Positions 1 to 10,302 of a stretch of DNA of 64,000 nt are shown here, piece after piece. Under the pieces are notes generated by a model. That model had not been told where the DNA came from. It ran no database searches and saw only the letters and a program-made list of their open reading frames with translations. The translations under genes and the position numbers were made by a program. The stretch is from Struthio camelus (lineage: Eukaryota > Chordata > Aves > Struthioniformes > Struthionidae), in NCBI RefSeq assembly GCF_040807025.1, contig NC_090968.1, positions 496,001 to 560,000 on the forward strand, read 5' to 3'. Position 1 is the first letter of the stretch. Each line of letters begins with the position of its first letter.

Positions 1-1205
1 AAAGAGGCCTTCTGACTATCATGTGAAAGTTGACGAGGACTGGAGCACGGCATCTGCTGGGGCTTTAACTGCAAGACTCCACACTGGACCAAGTTAGTCA
101 TTTTGCAAGAAGGGATGCTGCTCCTGCCTCACAAGCAGAGCTTGTCATTTTGTACCACCCAACAGCCTTTCCTCAGATTCCAGGATCTACCCCAAAATAA
201 TTACAAAACTCATAGCTTTGCATAACAATGGCACAGACATGTGAAAAAAGTACTTGTCAACTACCACGTAAATAACAAACAGTGAAAAGAGGAAAAAAAC
301 CCAGCTCATGGGGACAATAGCAAATGTGTGCACATGACATTCTGACAAACTGCTGGCTAGAGAAGAAAATTGTTTGCCAGCAATCCAATTACACCTGACC
401 TCCCTGCAGGGGACAATTCAGGACACCTGCAACAGTTCCATGCCTTCAGCTTTCTAGAGAAGCTCCAGAGAAGACACGAACCTGATCTAAACAAGGGAAC
501 TTGGCTTGTCCCGAAAAGGTGCAATTTGCTTACTTGCTTTGGAAACTCTGCCATCATAAACAAACAAACAAAATACCATACACACCCCCCCCAAACAGTT
601 ACAAAGGGATTATTTAAGAGTCTTGCCTAAAGTCTGCATTAATTTAAGACCAGGGCACCCAAAGGTGCACACAGAATTTGTCACTCACCATTACTGCAAA
701 CAGCCAGAGACACTACAAAGGTCAGCCCGAGGAGAAGAGGGTTAAGTAACAATACCCACTCTTGACCAGAGAGACTGTTGTTCTGTCCTTCTTTACCAAA
801 CACTTGGTGCGTTAGAAGCTGTTTGATCACACAGGGCAAGACCCATTTTCTCCTCGTGATTCAGAAGGGAACAGGGGAGTCTTGGCTTTCCTAAAGCAGC
901 CATAGCCTGGAAACACTGATGCACAGAAGGCAGAAGCAAGGAAACGTGAACCCCTGCTTAGCTAGCTCCGTCTCCAGCAGCAATGCACACCTCGAGCAGA
1001 GGGTTTTGCTCTGTCTTTACCATTTGGGTTTAAGCAAGGGCCTGGGCGAAAGGAATTAAGGACATTTGTGTCGAGGAACATTGGAAACAAAGGGAAGAAA
1101 ATGGGCCCTAACCTGTAAAGGGTTTGAAAAAGTTCTTGATGCAAAGGAGAGCAACGGGCTTGAGCTGGCTTCAACCCACGTATTCCTTCCTGGCGACTGG
1201 GGAGG
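1..1205. other. Unit left end: no gene seen
   Basis: This is single-copy-like sequence without a convincing coding frame. It holds a short AAAC run (about 559-572) followed by a C-run, both of which differ in length between copies. The same stretch recurs at 20352-21555 and 40703-41917. Confidence 0.6.
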
Positions 1206-1400
1206 CCCAGCGTTGTGACAGTGAGCCCATGATAGTAATGGGTAAAGGGGATCACATTGGTGTTGTGATGGAACTGTATAATGCAACTGCTAGAGTTTGT
1301 GAAGTGTACACTGGCATTGTGGTTTCAGACTGTTGCTGTATCGCTCTGCTAAATCAGACATCCCATGTAGCATCAAATACCTCGAAAGGAAACTGTTATG
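1206..1400. repeat. Dispersed repeat, member A
   Basis: This stretch resembles 6885-7090 in the same unit and orientation. Shared blocks include CCAGCGTTGTGAC, a CACATTGGT-TTGTGAT block, GAACTGT, a GTGTACACTTG-like block, and a closing block close to GCTAAATCA-ACATC-CCTC-AAAGAAACT. The order is conserved with gaps. It may be a solo LTR or a non-autonomous element; the class is not recognised. It recurs at about 21556-21750 and 41918-42112. Confidence 0.45.
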
Positions 1401-1501
1401 GGGATGGGAGCTCTCACAGCTCCAGGCCTTTCTGCCCCTGTCGCGCTACAACACTGGCTGAAAGCACCACTCCGTTTCCCCCGGAGGGTGGCAAACAGCT
1501 C

Positions 1502-1850
1502 CCGCGCCCAGCTCAGGTTTCGGGGGCCAGTTCCCTTCCAGCGACTCCCACAGGGGAGCCCAGCAGAGCGGGGCCCAGTGGCAGCAGCCTTTCCTGGCGG
1601 AGGCTCCGCTGGAGGACAACTCCCACTGCCCCGGGGCCGGCCTCACACTGCTGGGGCGAGGGCAGGAGCCGGAGCCGCCCGCGAGGCCGCGTGTGGAGAG
1701 AGCAGAGAGCTCGGAGCTGTGACGTGCGGGTCTGCGGGGGACCGGCCTCGGGCGGCGGTGGGGAGGGCAGTGGCACCTGGCGCTGCAGGGCCCCGGGCCT
1801 GGGCTGCTGAAGAGAAGGAAGGGGAGGCCCAGGTAATGAGAAGCTCCTGT
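1502..1850 (+). promoter_or_regulatory. CpG-rich block, possible promoter with a splice donor
   Basis: The stretch is very GC-rich with many CpG, unlike the flanks, and contains a TGACGTG element near 1720. A good donor-like site (CCCAG followed by GTAATGAG) lies at about 1831. This suggests a CpG-island promoter with a first exon on the plus strand; transcription is not shown by sequence alone. The copy-2 counterpart is 21852-22200. The block is missing from copy 3 because the inversion break falls at its left edge. Confidence 0.35.
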
Positions 1851-1904
1851 GTGTCTTCGGCCTTGCGGCTGAGGAAGTAAAAGGGGGTGATTGTGGTGGT
1901 GCTG

Positions 1905-2060
1905 ATGAGGGGCCTGGAGGACATCCCCTGTCTGGAGATGGTCAGCAAGAGCATGCTGGTGCTGGCCAAAGTGGTGCATGAGCTGAAGGGCAAGGACCTG
2001 GGCTCCGCTTTCAGGGACACTGCCAAGTGCAAAGACCATGGCGGGGCACGGTGGCCCTCA
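1905..2060 (+). pseudogene. Coding-like relic, possibly a HEAT-like (maestro/MROH-type) exon
   Basis: A plus-strand frame reads a well-composed helical segment (GLEDIPCLEMVSKSMLVLAK, then VVHELKGKDLGSAF). It is followed by sequence that no longer looks coding, and the frame ends at 2192. The amphipathic helix pair resembles the HEAT-like repeats of maestro (MROH) proteins, which are numerous in birds; that link is from memory and weak. No clear acceptor or donor brackets it, so it is treated as an exon relic. It lies just downstream of the CpG-rich block. Confidence 0.3.
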
Positions 2061-2404
2061 CGAGTCCACAACGTCTGCTCGATTCACACGCCGTCTCCAG
2101 GCTCGGACGCCTTTGCCTGCTCAACACCCTGGGACAAGACAACCCCGGGCCTTGGAAAGTACACCGAGTACACCAAAGGAAGGAAACCCTGAACCCCCTC
2201 CCCCCCAACAACCACCTCAAATCACCCCCTGCCCACAAAGGCCACCATGTGAAAAGACTCTGGGGCTCCAAGGGCCTCTCTCTGCGTGCGCACAAAGCAC
2301 ACTCGACCACACCAAAGTGGTCTCCGAGGACGTCTTATTCAGCGGGCACCCAGCAGGCTCCACGAGGCCGAGACCTACGGAGACGCGGGGCTGGGCGACG
2401 GCTG

Positions 2405-4847
2405 TCAGGAAGGCAGCAGCCCCTCACTCCACAGGCTCAGGGTCTCTCCCAGCACGTACACCAGGTGAGCATAGCTCTGCTCGGGTAGCAGCCACAGCAG
2501 CAGCCGGTAGAGGAACTCCTGGTCATACTGGGAAGCGTAGAGCACCACGGCGCCCAGCACGAAGCCGACGACCAGCTCCAGGCAGATGAAGAGCATGCAG
2601 AGTCTCCTGGGGCACAGCGCAGGCATGGGAGAGGGCGCAGGGCAGGTGCATCCCAACCCTCTCCTGCCCTGCACCCACCGCTGGGCCACGCGGGCCCCTT
2701 CAGCCAGCCCCACCGTCTGCACCCCCACCCCCCAACACGCACTGCTCGTCGCTCCCTGGTGGAGGGTTGCAGAAGAGCCGCCAGGAGCCCAGAAAGAAGA
2801 AAGCTTGGCGCAAGGAATGCGCTGCCGGGGCGTGATTCCCAGCTGCAAAGCCCACAGCCAGTGAGCAGGACCCGCCAGGCCGCAGCCCGCTCGCTGCACA
2901 GCAGCCCACACGTGAGCCGCAGGGCATCAGGGACCCCAGGGGCAACTCACTGCAGCCACGTAGCCATGCCGCATCTCTTTGCCAGCTCCTGCCTCTCCTG
3001 CAGGCCAACACAGAGCGGGGACACTTGTGGGACCCACACGGGGCTGCATGGCGCCCCTCTCCCCAGCAAGACCCTGCCAGCTCCTGCAGGCTTTGGCGCT
3101 GCCTCTCCCCCTTACCAGCTTCGCTTCCAGCAGCTCCGGCAGCACAGACCCCTCCACCTCGGGCTCCTGCTCCATCTGCTGCTTGCTGCAGGCAACAGAG
3201 CTTGCTTGGGCGAGCGCTGACCTCCATGGCCGCTGGGGCTGCCCGTCGCAACATACTGCTGCCCCACAGCAGCCATCGGGGTCTCCTGTCCCGCCACATG
3301 CTGCACAGAGCCCCTGCATCCCCTCCCCGAGGCCGGCACTGGCGTCCTCTGGCCCTCCAGCTGCAGCACAGAGCTGCTGCATGCGCCTGTGGGGAGAGGT
3401 GTCCCCGGTGCCCACTCACTAGGCATTTTCCAGCTCCAGCTCCTCCACTTCCTCTCGAAGTGGCCTCAGTTCAGCCCGCAGCACCTGGCAGACAGAAGGG
3501 GCCCGGTCCACGTGCCTGCTGCAGCCTCCTCCAAAGCCCCCGGCCAGTGGGCGCCCACCACCCTCTGCCCTCGCCCCTTTGGCACTACCTTTGCCCGCTT
3601 CTCCTGCTCACGCAGCTGCTGCTTCAGCTGGGCCGAGCGCTGCTGCTCCTGCAACTCACAGGGCACACAATGCAATGCCACCAGTGGAGCTGGCAGCTGG
3701 GCAGCCCCCTCCGCCTCCAGCCCCAGGGCTCGGCCCCCTCGCAACTGCCCCGCCCCAGGGCCCCGGGAGGGCTGGCCACAGACAAGGCCAGCCAAAGGGG
3801 AGTCACGGCCCCTGGGGCTAGTGCCCTCCCCAGGCCCACTGCTGGCCAAGGCTGAGGGGTGCACCGATGCCAGCACTGGCACCCCACCAGCACTGGCACC
3901 CCACTGCTGCCAGCGCAGCTCTCCCTCTCCCCTGTACCTCGTCGAGCTCCTGCAGCCTCATGCGCCTCTCCTCCTTGGCTGCCTGCAAGCGCTCCTGCGG
4001 CAGAGGAGAGGAAGAGGAGCACTCAGCAGGGCACGGGCTCTCTCCTGTGAGATCTGCTCCTGGCAGCGGGTCCCAGGCCCTCCGCCCTCCCGGCTGCCCT
4101 CGGCCCCCAGCTCCCACTCTGCCACTGTCCCTCGCACGCGCCTCCCCTCTGTACCCAGCTCTGCAGGCACCAGCGGGCAGCCAGAGGCCCCTGGCTCCGC
4201 TCACCTCCAGCTGGGGCAGCAGCTCCTCCATCACCTGCAGCTCCTGCTGGCTGCTGCAGCACCGCTGCCTGAGGGCACAGTTCTCCCGCGCCAGCTCCTG
4301 GGCAGCAGCCTGCAGCTCCTGCTTCTCCTCCTGCTGCATGGGGAAGGGGGCAGAGCAGGGCTTCAGAGCCAAGCAGAGGGGGCACAGAGCAGGCCTTCAG
4401 CGGGGGCACCACCAGCCCCGCGCACCAAGGCCACTCCACGCCTACCAGGCACCGCAGCAGCTCCTTGCAATGGCCCCTCTCCTCCTTGCTTTCATTCAGC
4501 TGCTCCAGCAGCCTGCTGTGCTCGGCCAGCAGCCCTTCCAGCTCCTCCGCCCCTCTCCTGCGCCTCTGCTGCCTGCAGCAACGGGGTGCCATCACACCAC
4601 ACGCACCAGCACAGGCCCTCCCACCTGCCTGCCCTTCCTCCGCCAACCTCCGCACACCTCCCCAGCCTCCTGCATTCCCGCGCCCAGCCACGTCGCGATC
4701 ACCCCACCTGGCCACCTGCTTGGTCAGGCGGGCGTTTGTGCCCTGCAGCGCCTCATAGTCCTTCTCCAGCGCCTCCAGGAGATTCAGCAGCTCCTGCTTC
4801 TGCGCCTGTACCCGCTGCAGGGCCAGCTTCACATCCGCCACCTCCAT
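2405..4847 (-). CDS. Coiled-coil protein with C-terminal membrane segment, TMCO5-like (copy 1)
   Basis: Ten small exons can be read on the minus strand: 4708-4847, 4446-4572, 4205-4333, 3938-3994, 3589-3654, 3420-3484, 3116-3185, 2951-2997, 2743-2842 and 2405-2606. Introns 1-7 have GT-AG ends and matching phases. The ATG at 4847 has a strong context (GCCATGG) and follows an acceptor; a possible 5' noncoding exon ends near 5198 with donor GTGAGC. Exons 1-8 encode about 233 residues of Glu/Gln/Leu/Arg-rich coiled coil. The last exon encodes a hydrophobic helix and a short tail ending GLLPS. This layout fits TMCO5-type tail-anchored proteins of the testis. The phase from exon 8 into exon 9 does not match, so exon 9 is misplaced, another exon exists, or the gene is broken. 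Family assignment is moderate; the exon structure is more certain. Confidence 0.55.
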
Positions 4848-5199
4848 GGCTTGGGCTGTGCGCTGGGAGGCAGCACGGTGTGAGGGGGCTACAGCCCGTG
4901 TGCTCGGGCACACAGGGACGCTCACGTGGTCACTACCCTTCCCGGCATATACACACATAAACACTCGTGCACACTTACAGACCCATATTGCGTGTGCTCC
5001 AAACGATGTCCTCGTGCACAGCTGGAAGCAGCCACCCTGCTCCCCCACAGTCCACGTGTGCCAGGCACACATGTACAGCCCTGGCCCACGGGCAGGCACA
5101 CTCGGGCTGTGGCGCTGGCAGTTCCCCGAGTCCCACCGCCCCCACCGCCCGGCCCGACCCGGTCCAGCCCGTGCTGGACGTCCCCCACGCAGCTCACCT

Positions 5200-6097
5200 C
5201 CACTCTGCAAGCACGCCCCGTGGGAGCCCAGCCGCCTCTGCCAGGCAGGGCACGAGGAGGCACAGGCAGCGGTGCCTCTGGCGAGCGGTACCAAGGTCTG
5301 CTGCCAGCCCCAGAGCACGAGCCCAGCACCAGCCCCAAAAGCCTTGCTCGACCCCCCGCGCCTCACACCCGAGCTTGGCACGAGTCTGACCACCAGGCAG
5401 CTGGGCGAGACTCTGCAGCCGCCCGAGGCAATGCAGCAGCGCTGCGCTGTCACAAGAGGTTGAGGCCGTCACAAAGGGCCGTCACAAAGGGCCCCCGAGA
5501 GCGCTGGCCAGGGGTGGCCAGTGCCCCCCGGCAGGCACCCGCCTCTTGTGCTCCCCCAGCCTCCTCCCCGGGCATGGAGGCCTAAAGCCCAGGGCTGGAG
5601 ATGGGAGGAGAAAGCCCTGGGGAAGCCCTTCATCCCCACAGCCTCTGCTGCAAGATGCCAGCTGGCCTGGCCCAAAAGGGCTCTGTGCTAGAGCCCAACC
5701 ACTGGGGACCCTGTGGCAGCAGGGGCAGACAGGCAGACGCCTTTCCCAATGCATGGCAGACTCATTTCCCGCCATGGGGATGGTGGCCTTGCTTGGCCCA
5801 CAGCTCCCAAGCCGTTCCTCTGAAACAGAGGCCAGCCTCCAGTCCCCTTTGCACGGAGAGCAAGCCAGCTTTCTGTGCAACAGTTGTGGCCAGTCACTCC
5901 CTGTGTCCTCTGAGCCGGCCTGCCTTGTTGGGGTCTAGCGGTCAGTGGCACAGGGCGCCGGCAGGAGCCAGCAGGGCAGCAGGGACAGGCGTCGCACCTG
6001 GAGCCCACACGTTGCCCAGAGCACAGCCCGGTAGGGGCATGCTTAGACTCATGTCATGGCTCTTCACTAATGGGCGGGTATCAGATCTACTGGCAGA
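5200..6097. other. 5' flank of the coiled-coil gene: no coding gene seen
   Basis: This is GC-rich sequence upstream of the minus-strand gene, with the candidate noncoding exon just above 5198 and a directly repeated GTCACAAAGGGCC motif at about 5469-5495. Long frames here overlap on several strands and look like composition effects. Counterparts are 25553-26450 and 52997-53894. Confidence 0.45.
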
Positions 6098-6526
6098 ATG
6101 ATGAACACTAACAGAAGCGCAGATCTACTAGCAGAATTGCTAACAAGGCCATCTCAAGTACAAGGAGATCCCATAGGGGCCCCTGCACTGTGTGCTTCCC
6201 AGGGAGATAGCTTGGAGTGGGCCATAGCTGATGCATCGCATGGCGGGTATGCTGCCTCTCTCTCACATCTTGCATGTAGATCAGAGACACTGCAGGTTCA
6301 GTTCTCGGACATGCTCCCCAACCAACAGCATACCGAGAAAGAGCACGCCAACACCCACTCCCCCTATCAGCTAGCTGAGAGAGAGGAGCTTCCCGCTGAT
6401 GCCAGCTACCCACAGCTATTGTCTCGCGGGAAGCTCAGGGGCTGTGCTCCAGCGGGCAGACCCCTCACGCGCTATAATCACCCTTTTCGCAGTGTTGTCC
6501 TGGAGCGATCAGTCCAGCCTTGCTGA
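6098..6526 (+). other. Open reading frame of 142 codons, status unknown
   Basis: An ATG-started frame is kept open in copy 1, copy 2 (26451-26879) and the inverted copy (52568-52996, minus strand). It has a few amino-acid differences and no recognisable domain, signal peptide or membrane segment. The DNA around its start has an imperfect direct repeat of CAGATCTACTGGCAGAA about 42 bp apart. It may belong to an old transposable element. Openness in copies this similar is no evidence of selection. Confidence 0.15.
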
Positions 6527-6884
6527 TCCGCTGCGCTTTGGGCCTGGGAATCTGCGGGGGACAGATCACTAAGCCTCAGGGAGACAAGCTGTGCCTGTGC
6601 TGTTTGGCAGCCACCCTTAGTTTTCATGCTTAACGCCCGAGCTCTCCTTCCTCCTAGCCGTAAGCTTATTGAAGCCAGCCTGGACACCAGTTTGTCCACA
6701 GCACAGGCTCAGGTGACAGGTATTTTTTTGCAGTAAGCGGTCATTCCTGCGAGAGCCTACTGTGACTGACCAACAACGCCTACAATGGGAGAAGGCTCAG
6801 AGGGCAAGGTGCCCCATGAATCGCAAGGACAGTGTAGGATGCAGCTCACTAACCGCAGCTGTTGCACACAGACCTGACCAGCGT

Positions 6885-7090
6885 TGTGACGCTGAGCGTG
6901 TCTGAGACTGGAAATGGCAACCACATTGGTATTGTGATTGGTATTGTGCTTGAACTGTCTAGCTAGATGTTGTTCAGTGTATACACTTGTACTGTGATAC
7001 ACTTGAATTGTGCTCTCAGGGCATTGCTGAATCATTGTGCTAAATCAACACCCCCTGTAACATCAGATTCCCTCAAAAGAAACTTTTGAG
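6885..7090. repeat. Dispersed repeat, member B
   Basis: This is a diverged relative of 1206-1400 in the same orientation, lying directly before a CR1 3' end. It contains the sub-repeat ATTGGTATTGTG twice. Counterparts are about 27238-27443 and 52004-52209. Confidence 0.45.
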
Positions 7091-7094
7091 GCCT

Positions 7095-7293
7095 GTGAGG
7101 GTGACGGAGCACTGGCAGAGGTTGCCCGGAGAGCTTGTGGAGTCTCCTTCGCTGGAGATTTTCAAAACCGGCCTGGACGCGGTCCTGGGCAACATGCTCT
7201 AGAGGACCCGGCTTGAGCAGGGGGGTTGGACTAGATGATCTCCAGAGGTCCCTTCCAGGCTTGGCCATTGCGTGCTTCTGTGTGATTCTGTGA
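7095..7293 (+). mobile_element. CR1 LINE 3' end fragment (copy 1)
   Basis: The 3' region of a CR1 retrotransposon is recognised by the TTGGACTAGATGATCTCCAG block, then AGGTCCCTTCCA, and the closing ATTCTGTGA-type repeat. Only about 200 bp remain, as expected for 5'-truncated CR1 copies. No reverse-transcriptase coding part is present. CR1 supports a sauropsid origin. Confidence 0.9.
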
Positions 7294-9492
7294 ACCTGAC
7301 AGCCACTGCAGGCAAGGCTGACACTGATTATCACACGGCCAGCTGATGCTCTGGCAGGGTTTGGGTCTCATAGTTGCTCTATCAGAGCAAGCAGGCGCTT
7401 GCACGCGTCTTGGCCCACCGCTGTCCCTTCAGAAGTTCAAAGGTGTTGGTGTGTGCAGGGCGGATTCCCCTCCTCCCTCCCTCCCTCCCTCCACCTCCAC
7501 TGATTACAGTGGGAGCTTAGACAAGGAGCTGGCATGCAGACAGCCATTTTGTGCTCACCAAAACTGGGGACAGGGGAATCCCCCCTCCTGAGAGTGTGTG
7601 GAGTGCACGGGATGGAACGGAATCCCGCTTCATGCCAGGGCCTTCTCAATGTATTGTTTACCTCCTCTAAATCAGTCCCTGAAGCATGAGGAAAGTAACT
7701 CCCTTCTTGGCCCTGTCTAGGAGTCCTGTCTTCTCATGAGATGGGAATAGGGCCTTCTAGCGGGACATTTCCGGCTGTAAGGGTGAGGCGGGGGCAAGGC
7801 CTGGACTCCTGGCAGGGACAGATACACTGTTTCTATCACTGTGTCAGAGCGGGCTTCTCTGTAATAAATGGGGATTTCCTCAGTGCAGTGCTTGAAGGTT
7901 GGGCTCTTCTTCCAAAGGTGGAGTCAACAATGCGCTCAAGGGCTTTCAGCCTGAAGGGGCCTGTTGCTTTTTGGGGGTTCTCCATGGGCTCGAGGCGATG
8001 AGCCCATGGGATGATGTGTTAGGGAAGGAGGGCTGGATTCAGCTCTCGCTTGTGGGTAGCCAGTGCTCCTGGAGGTGGTGAATGGTCAAGTGGTATCTCC
8101 CAAACGACAGGGCTGGAGACTGATTCCCATCCTTCTCCAAGGGAGTATGGAGCCACCAGGAGAGCACAGGGCATCTCCAAGGGCACCACGTGCCTCGGGG
8201 TGGGCAGTGAATGGAGCTTCACAAAATCAGGTGGAGTCATCCAAAGGTAAAGGCCTAAACCAATGAATGTGCAGGCCAGTGAGAGCCCTACAGTCCCACG
8301 AGAGGCAGTGGGGACCCCGGAGGCCCAGGGAAAGGAGCCTGGAGAGCGGTTCACGTCACCTTCAATGAAAAGCCATGGGCTTGATCTAGGGCCACACCTG
8401 AACACAGCCTGAGCTGTTTGAAGTGCCCTGCGATTGCTCAGAGCATCGTCCATGGCCACCTACCCTTTGGTAGGGGGTTGTCTGTCCTGCGGGGTCTGCT
8501 TCCCACCCTGACCACCACGGCCAGGGCGGAGTCACCCTGTGGCCCCAGGGCACCACGGTCCGCTCCCACTGCAGAGCAGCACCCCCAGCTCGGGTCGCTA
8601 CACAGGGGAAGGCTCCAGGAATGGCCGGGCAGGCCAGCGCCGATGCACTCACCTGGGGAAAGGCTCTTTGGGCAGCAGGAACGTCCCTGGAGAGCAGCAA
8701 AGCAACAACCGTGTGCTTGCAAGGAGGAATAAGCGAGCGAGAAGTCTGTTTCTCTGTGTGTCAGCTAAGGGCAGGCTGGTGTGTCCTGGGGGCAGCAGGA
8801 GCTGCCTGAGGAGCCGCAGGGCAGGGACTCTGGCGCTGTCCTGGAGGGAGGCGCTGGCACGAGGGAGCTGCAGGCCGTCTGGGGGCAGGGAATCTCCTTG
8901 ACACAAGAACAAGGGGCACAGAGTGTCACTGTCCTCTGCTTCCTTGTGCCACTGGGGCCAGGGACAGTTTGGAAGCTGACGAGGCAGCTGACACCCTGCC
9001 CCTACCCACCCCTTCCCCCGTGCTGCTGTGCTTTCAAGGGGGCTTGGGCTGTGGTGTGAGTGCTACTGTGCCGCAGAAACACGGGCCTCGACCCCTCGCT
9101 GCAGCCCCCACTGCCCTCCTGCCCCTGCCCTGCCGCCCTGCCGTCCTCCCCACGCTGCCCTGCCTCCTGACTCCTCTCCCCACACCGCAGGGCCCGGCAG
9201 TGCAGCAGGCGCAGGCACAGCCCCGCAGCTGCTGCCTGGTCCCCGGCCCTCCCCGCCTCCCTCCACACCAGGGCTCCAGCCCCAGCCAGGCAGCAGGTCC
9301 GGCCTCTCCCCCCAGCTCCTGGCCTGGCTCCTCCCGCACTCCCACCCCCTGGCAGGGAGCTGGAGCTGCCCTGGTCCCGGGCAACTGGCCAGCACCAGGG
9401 CTGGCATAGGGCCCGGGTGGACAGGCAGTGCGGGGGGGCAGTGGGGCAGGGCGAGCAGCCTCCCTCAGGGCCCCACGGCTGGGCCAGGAGGG
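7294..9492. other. Gene-poor interval with a CCCT run
   Basis: No gene is recognised. A short CCTC/CCCT pyrimidine run lies at about 7468-7499. From about 8930 to 9480 the sequence is very C-rich on this strand and gives long but uninformative frames in several registers. Counterparts are 27646-29843 and 49602-51801. Confidence 0.5.
7468..7499. repeat. CCCT simple repeat
   Basis: A short run of CCTC/CCCT tetranucleotides. It recurs at about 27820-27851 and, as GGGA, at about 51596-51627. Confidence 0.8.
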
Positions 9493-9999
9493 ATGAGGCC
9501 ATGCGGCCAGCTGGGCTCCAGCTGCTGCTTTGATGTCAGCTCCATGGAGGGACCGTTGGGGTTTGCTCCCTTTGCAGGGGAATGGCTGGAGGCGGAGACC
9601 TTGCCGGGGCCTGGCCCAGACCGGGGCAGTGCGCTACTGATCAAATTGAAGGACGCAGCCCCCTTTTCCTCCACCAAAATGATCCACAGACTATTAGGGC
9701 ACGTGCGTTTAATCCACAGTACTCCTTATGGGACCGAAGGCAAAAGAAATGTGCTGTCCGTTCTTCTAGGTGAAAAAACGACGTTGGTTTGTGTCGCCAT
9801 CTTTGCCCTTCTAGCTTCCAGGACTGTTAAAACAGCAGTGAATTTTGTGGTGGGAACAAAATTGAGAAAGGGTTTGTTGAAACGGCTTAAGAGAAAACCT
9901 GAAACAATTTCTGATTTTGTTACCTATAGGCCACAAAGATTATGTTACTCTTTTGCTATTCCCGAGGGGAAGGCATTTACAGCCACAGCTGAAAAGTGA
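9493..9999 (+). other. Open reading frame of 168 codons, status unknown
   Basis: An ATG-started frame runs from GC-rich into much more AT-rich sequence and stays open to 9999. The second half has one short hydrophobic stretch and a basic segment (KLRKGLLKRLKRK). No family is recognised and no splice context is evident. The frame is open in copy 2 (29844-30350) and in the inverted copy (49095-49601, minus strand), with one Gly to Ser change in the latter. It could be chance, a relic, or an unannotated lineage gene. Confidence 0.2.
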
Positions 10000-10149
10000 G
10001 CTTAGGTTGTCCCAGTTGGGTCAGTCATTTTTCTCAACTGCTATTGTTTCTCTGTCTCTACTGCTGGGAGGCAACTCTCTGGACCGACTGAACTCAGTTA
10101 TGCCTCTAGGATCTTTGGCTTGGGCCGGCATGAGGTGCTGCCATGCTGT

Positions 10150-10302
10150 GGTGGCAGAAAGAAATGCTAGAGAGGCTGTGGAGTCTCCCTCACTGGAGGT
10201 ATTCAAAACCCAACAGGGCCCGGCCCTGAGCAACCTGCTCTAGCTGACCCTGACCATCTCCAGAGGTCCCTTCCACCCTCCGCCATTCCGTGGTTCCGTG
10301 AC
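10150..10302 (+). mobile_element. CR1 LINE 3' end fragment, second insertion (copy 1)
   Basis: It contains GGCTGTGGAGTCTCC, a block like GAGGTATTCAAAACC, CTCCAGAGGTCCCTTCCA and a degenerate terminal repeat (ATTCCGTGG-TTCCGTGA). It is older than the 7095 copy, judging by its decayed terminal motif. Confidence 0.85.

Noticed and set aside
1124..1810. Long plus-strand frame (228 codons) and several overlapping frames on both strands at 1124-2310
   Set aside because: They overlap in many registers in CpG-rich DNA, have low-complexity Pro/Arg/Ser/Ala composition, and lack domains; they are composition artefacts.
3389..5463. Plus-strand frames of up to 523 codons opposite the TMCO5-like gene
   Set aside because: They are antisense shadows of minus-strand coiled-coil exons and CT-rich introns, rich in Ser/Pro/Leu/Ala without any motif.
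6050..7090. Endogenous retrovirus
   Set aside because: The region has a TATAAT-like box and odd frames, but no gag, pol or env motif, primer-binding site or paired LTR could be seen.
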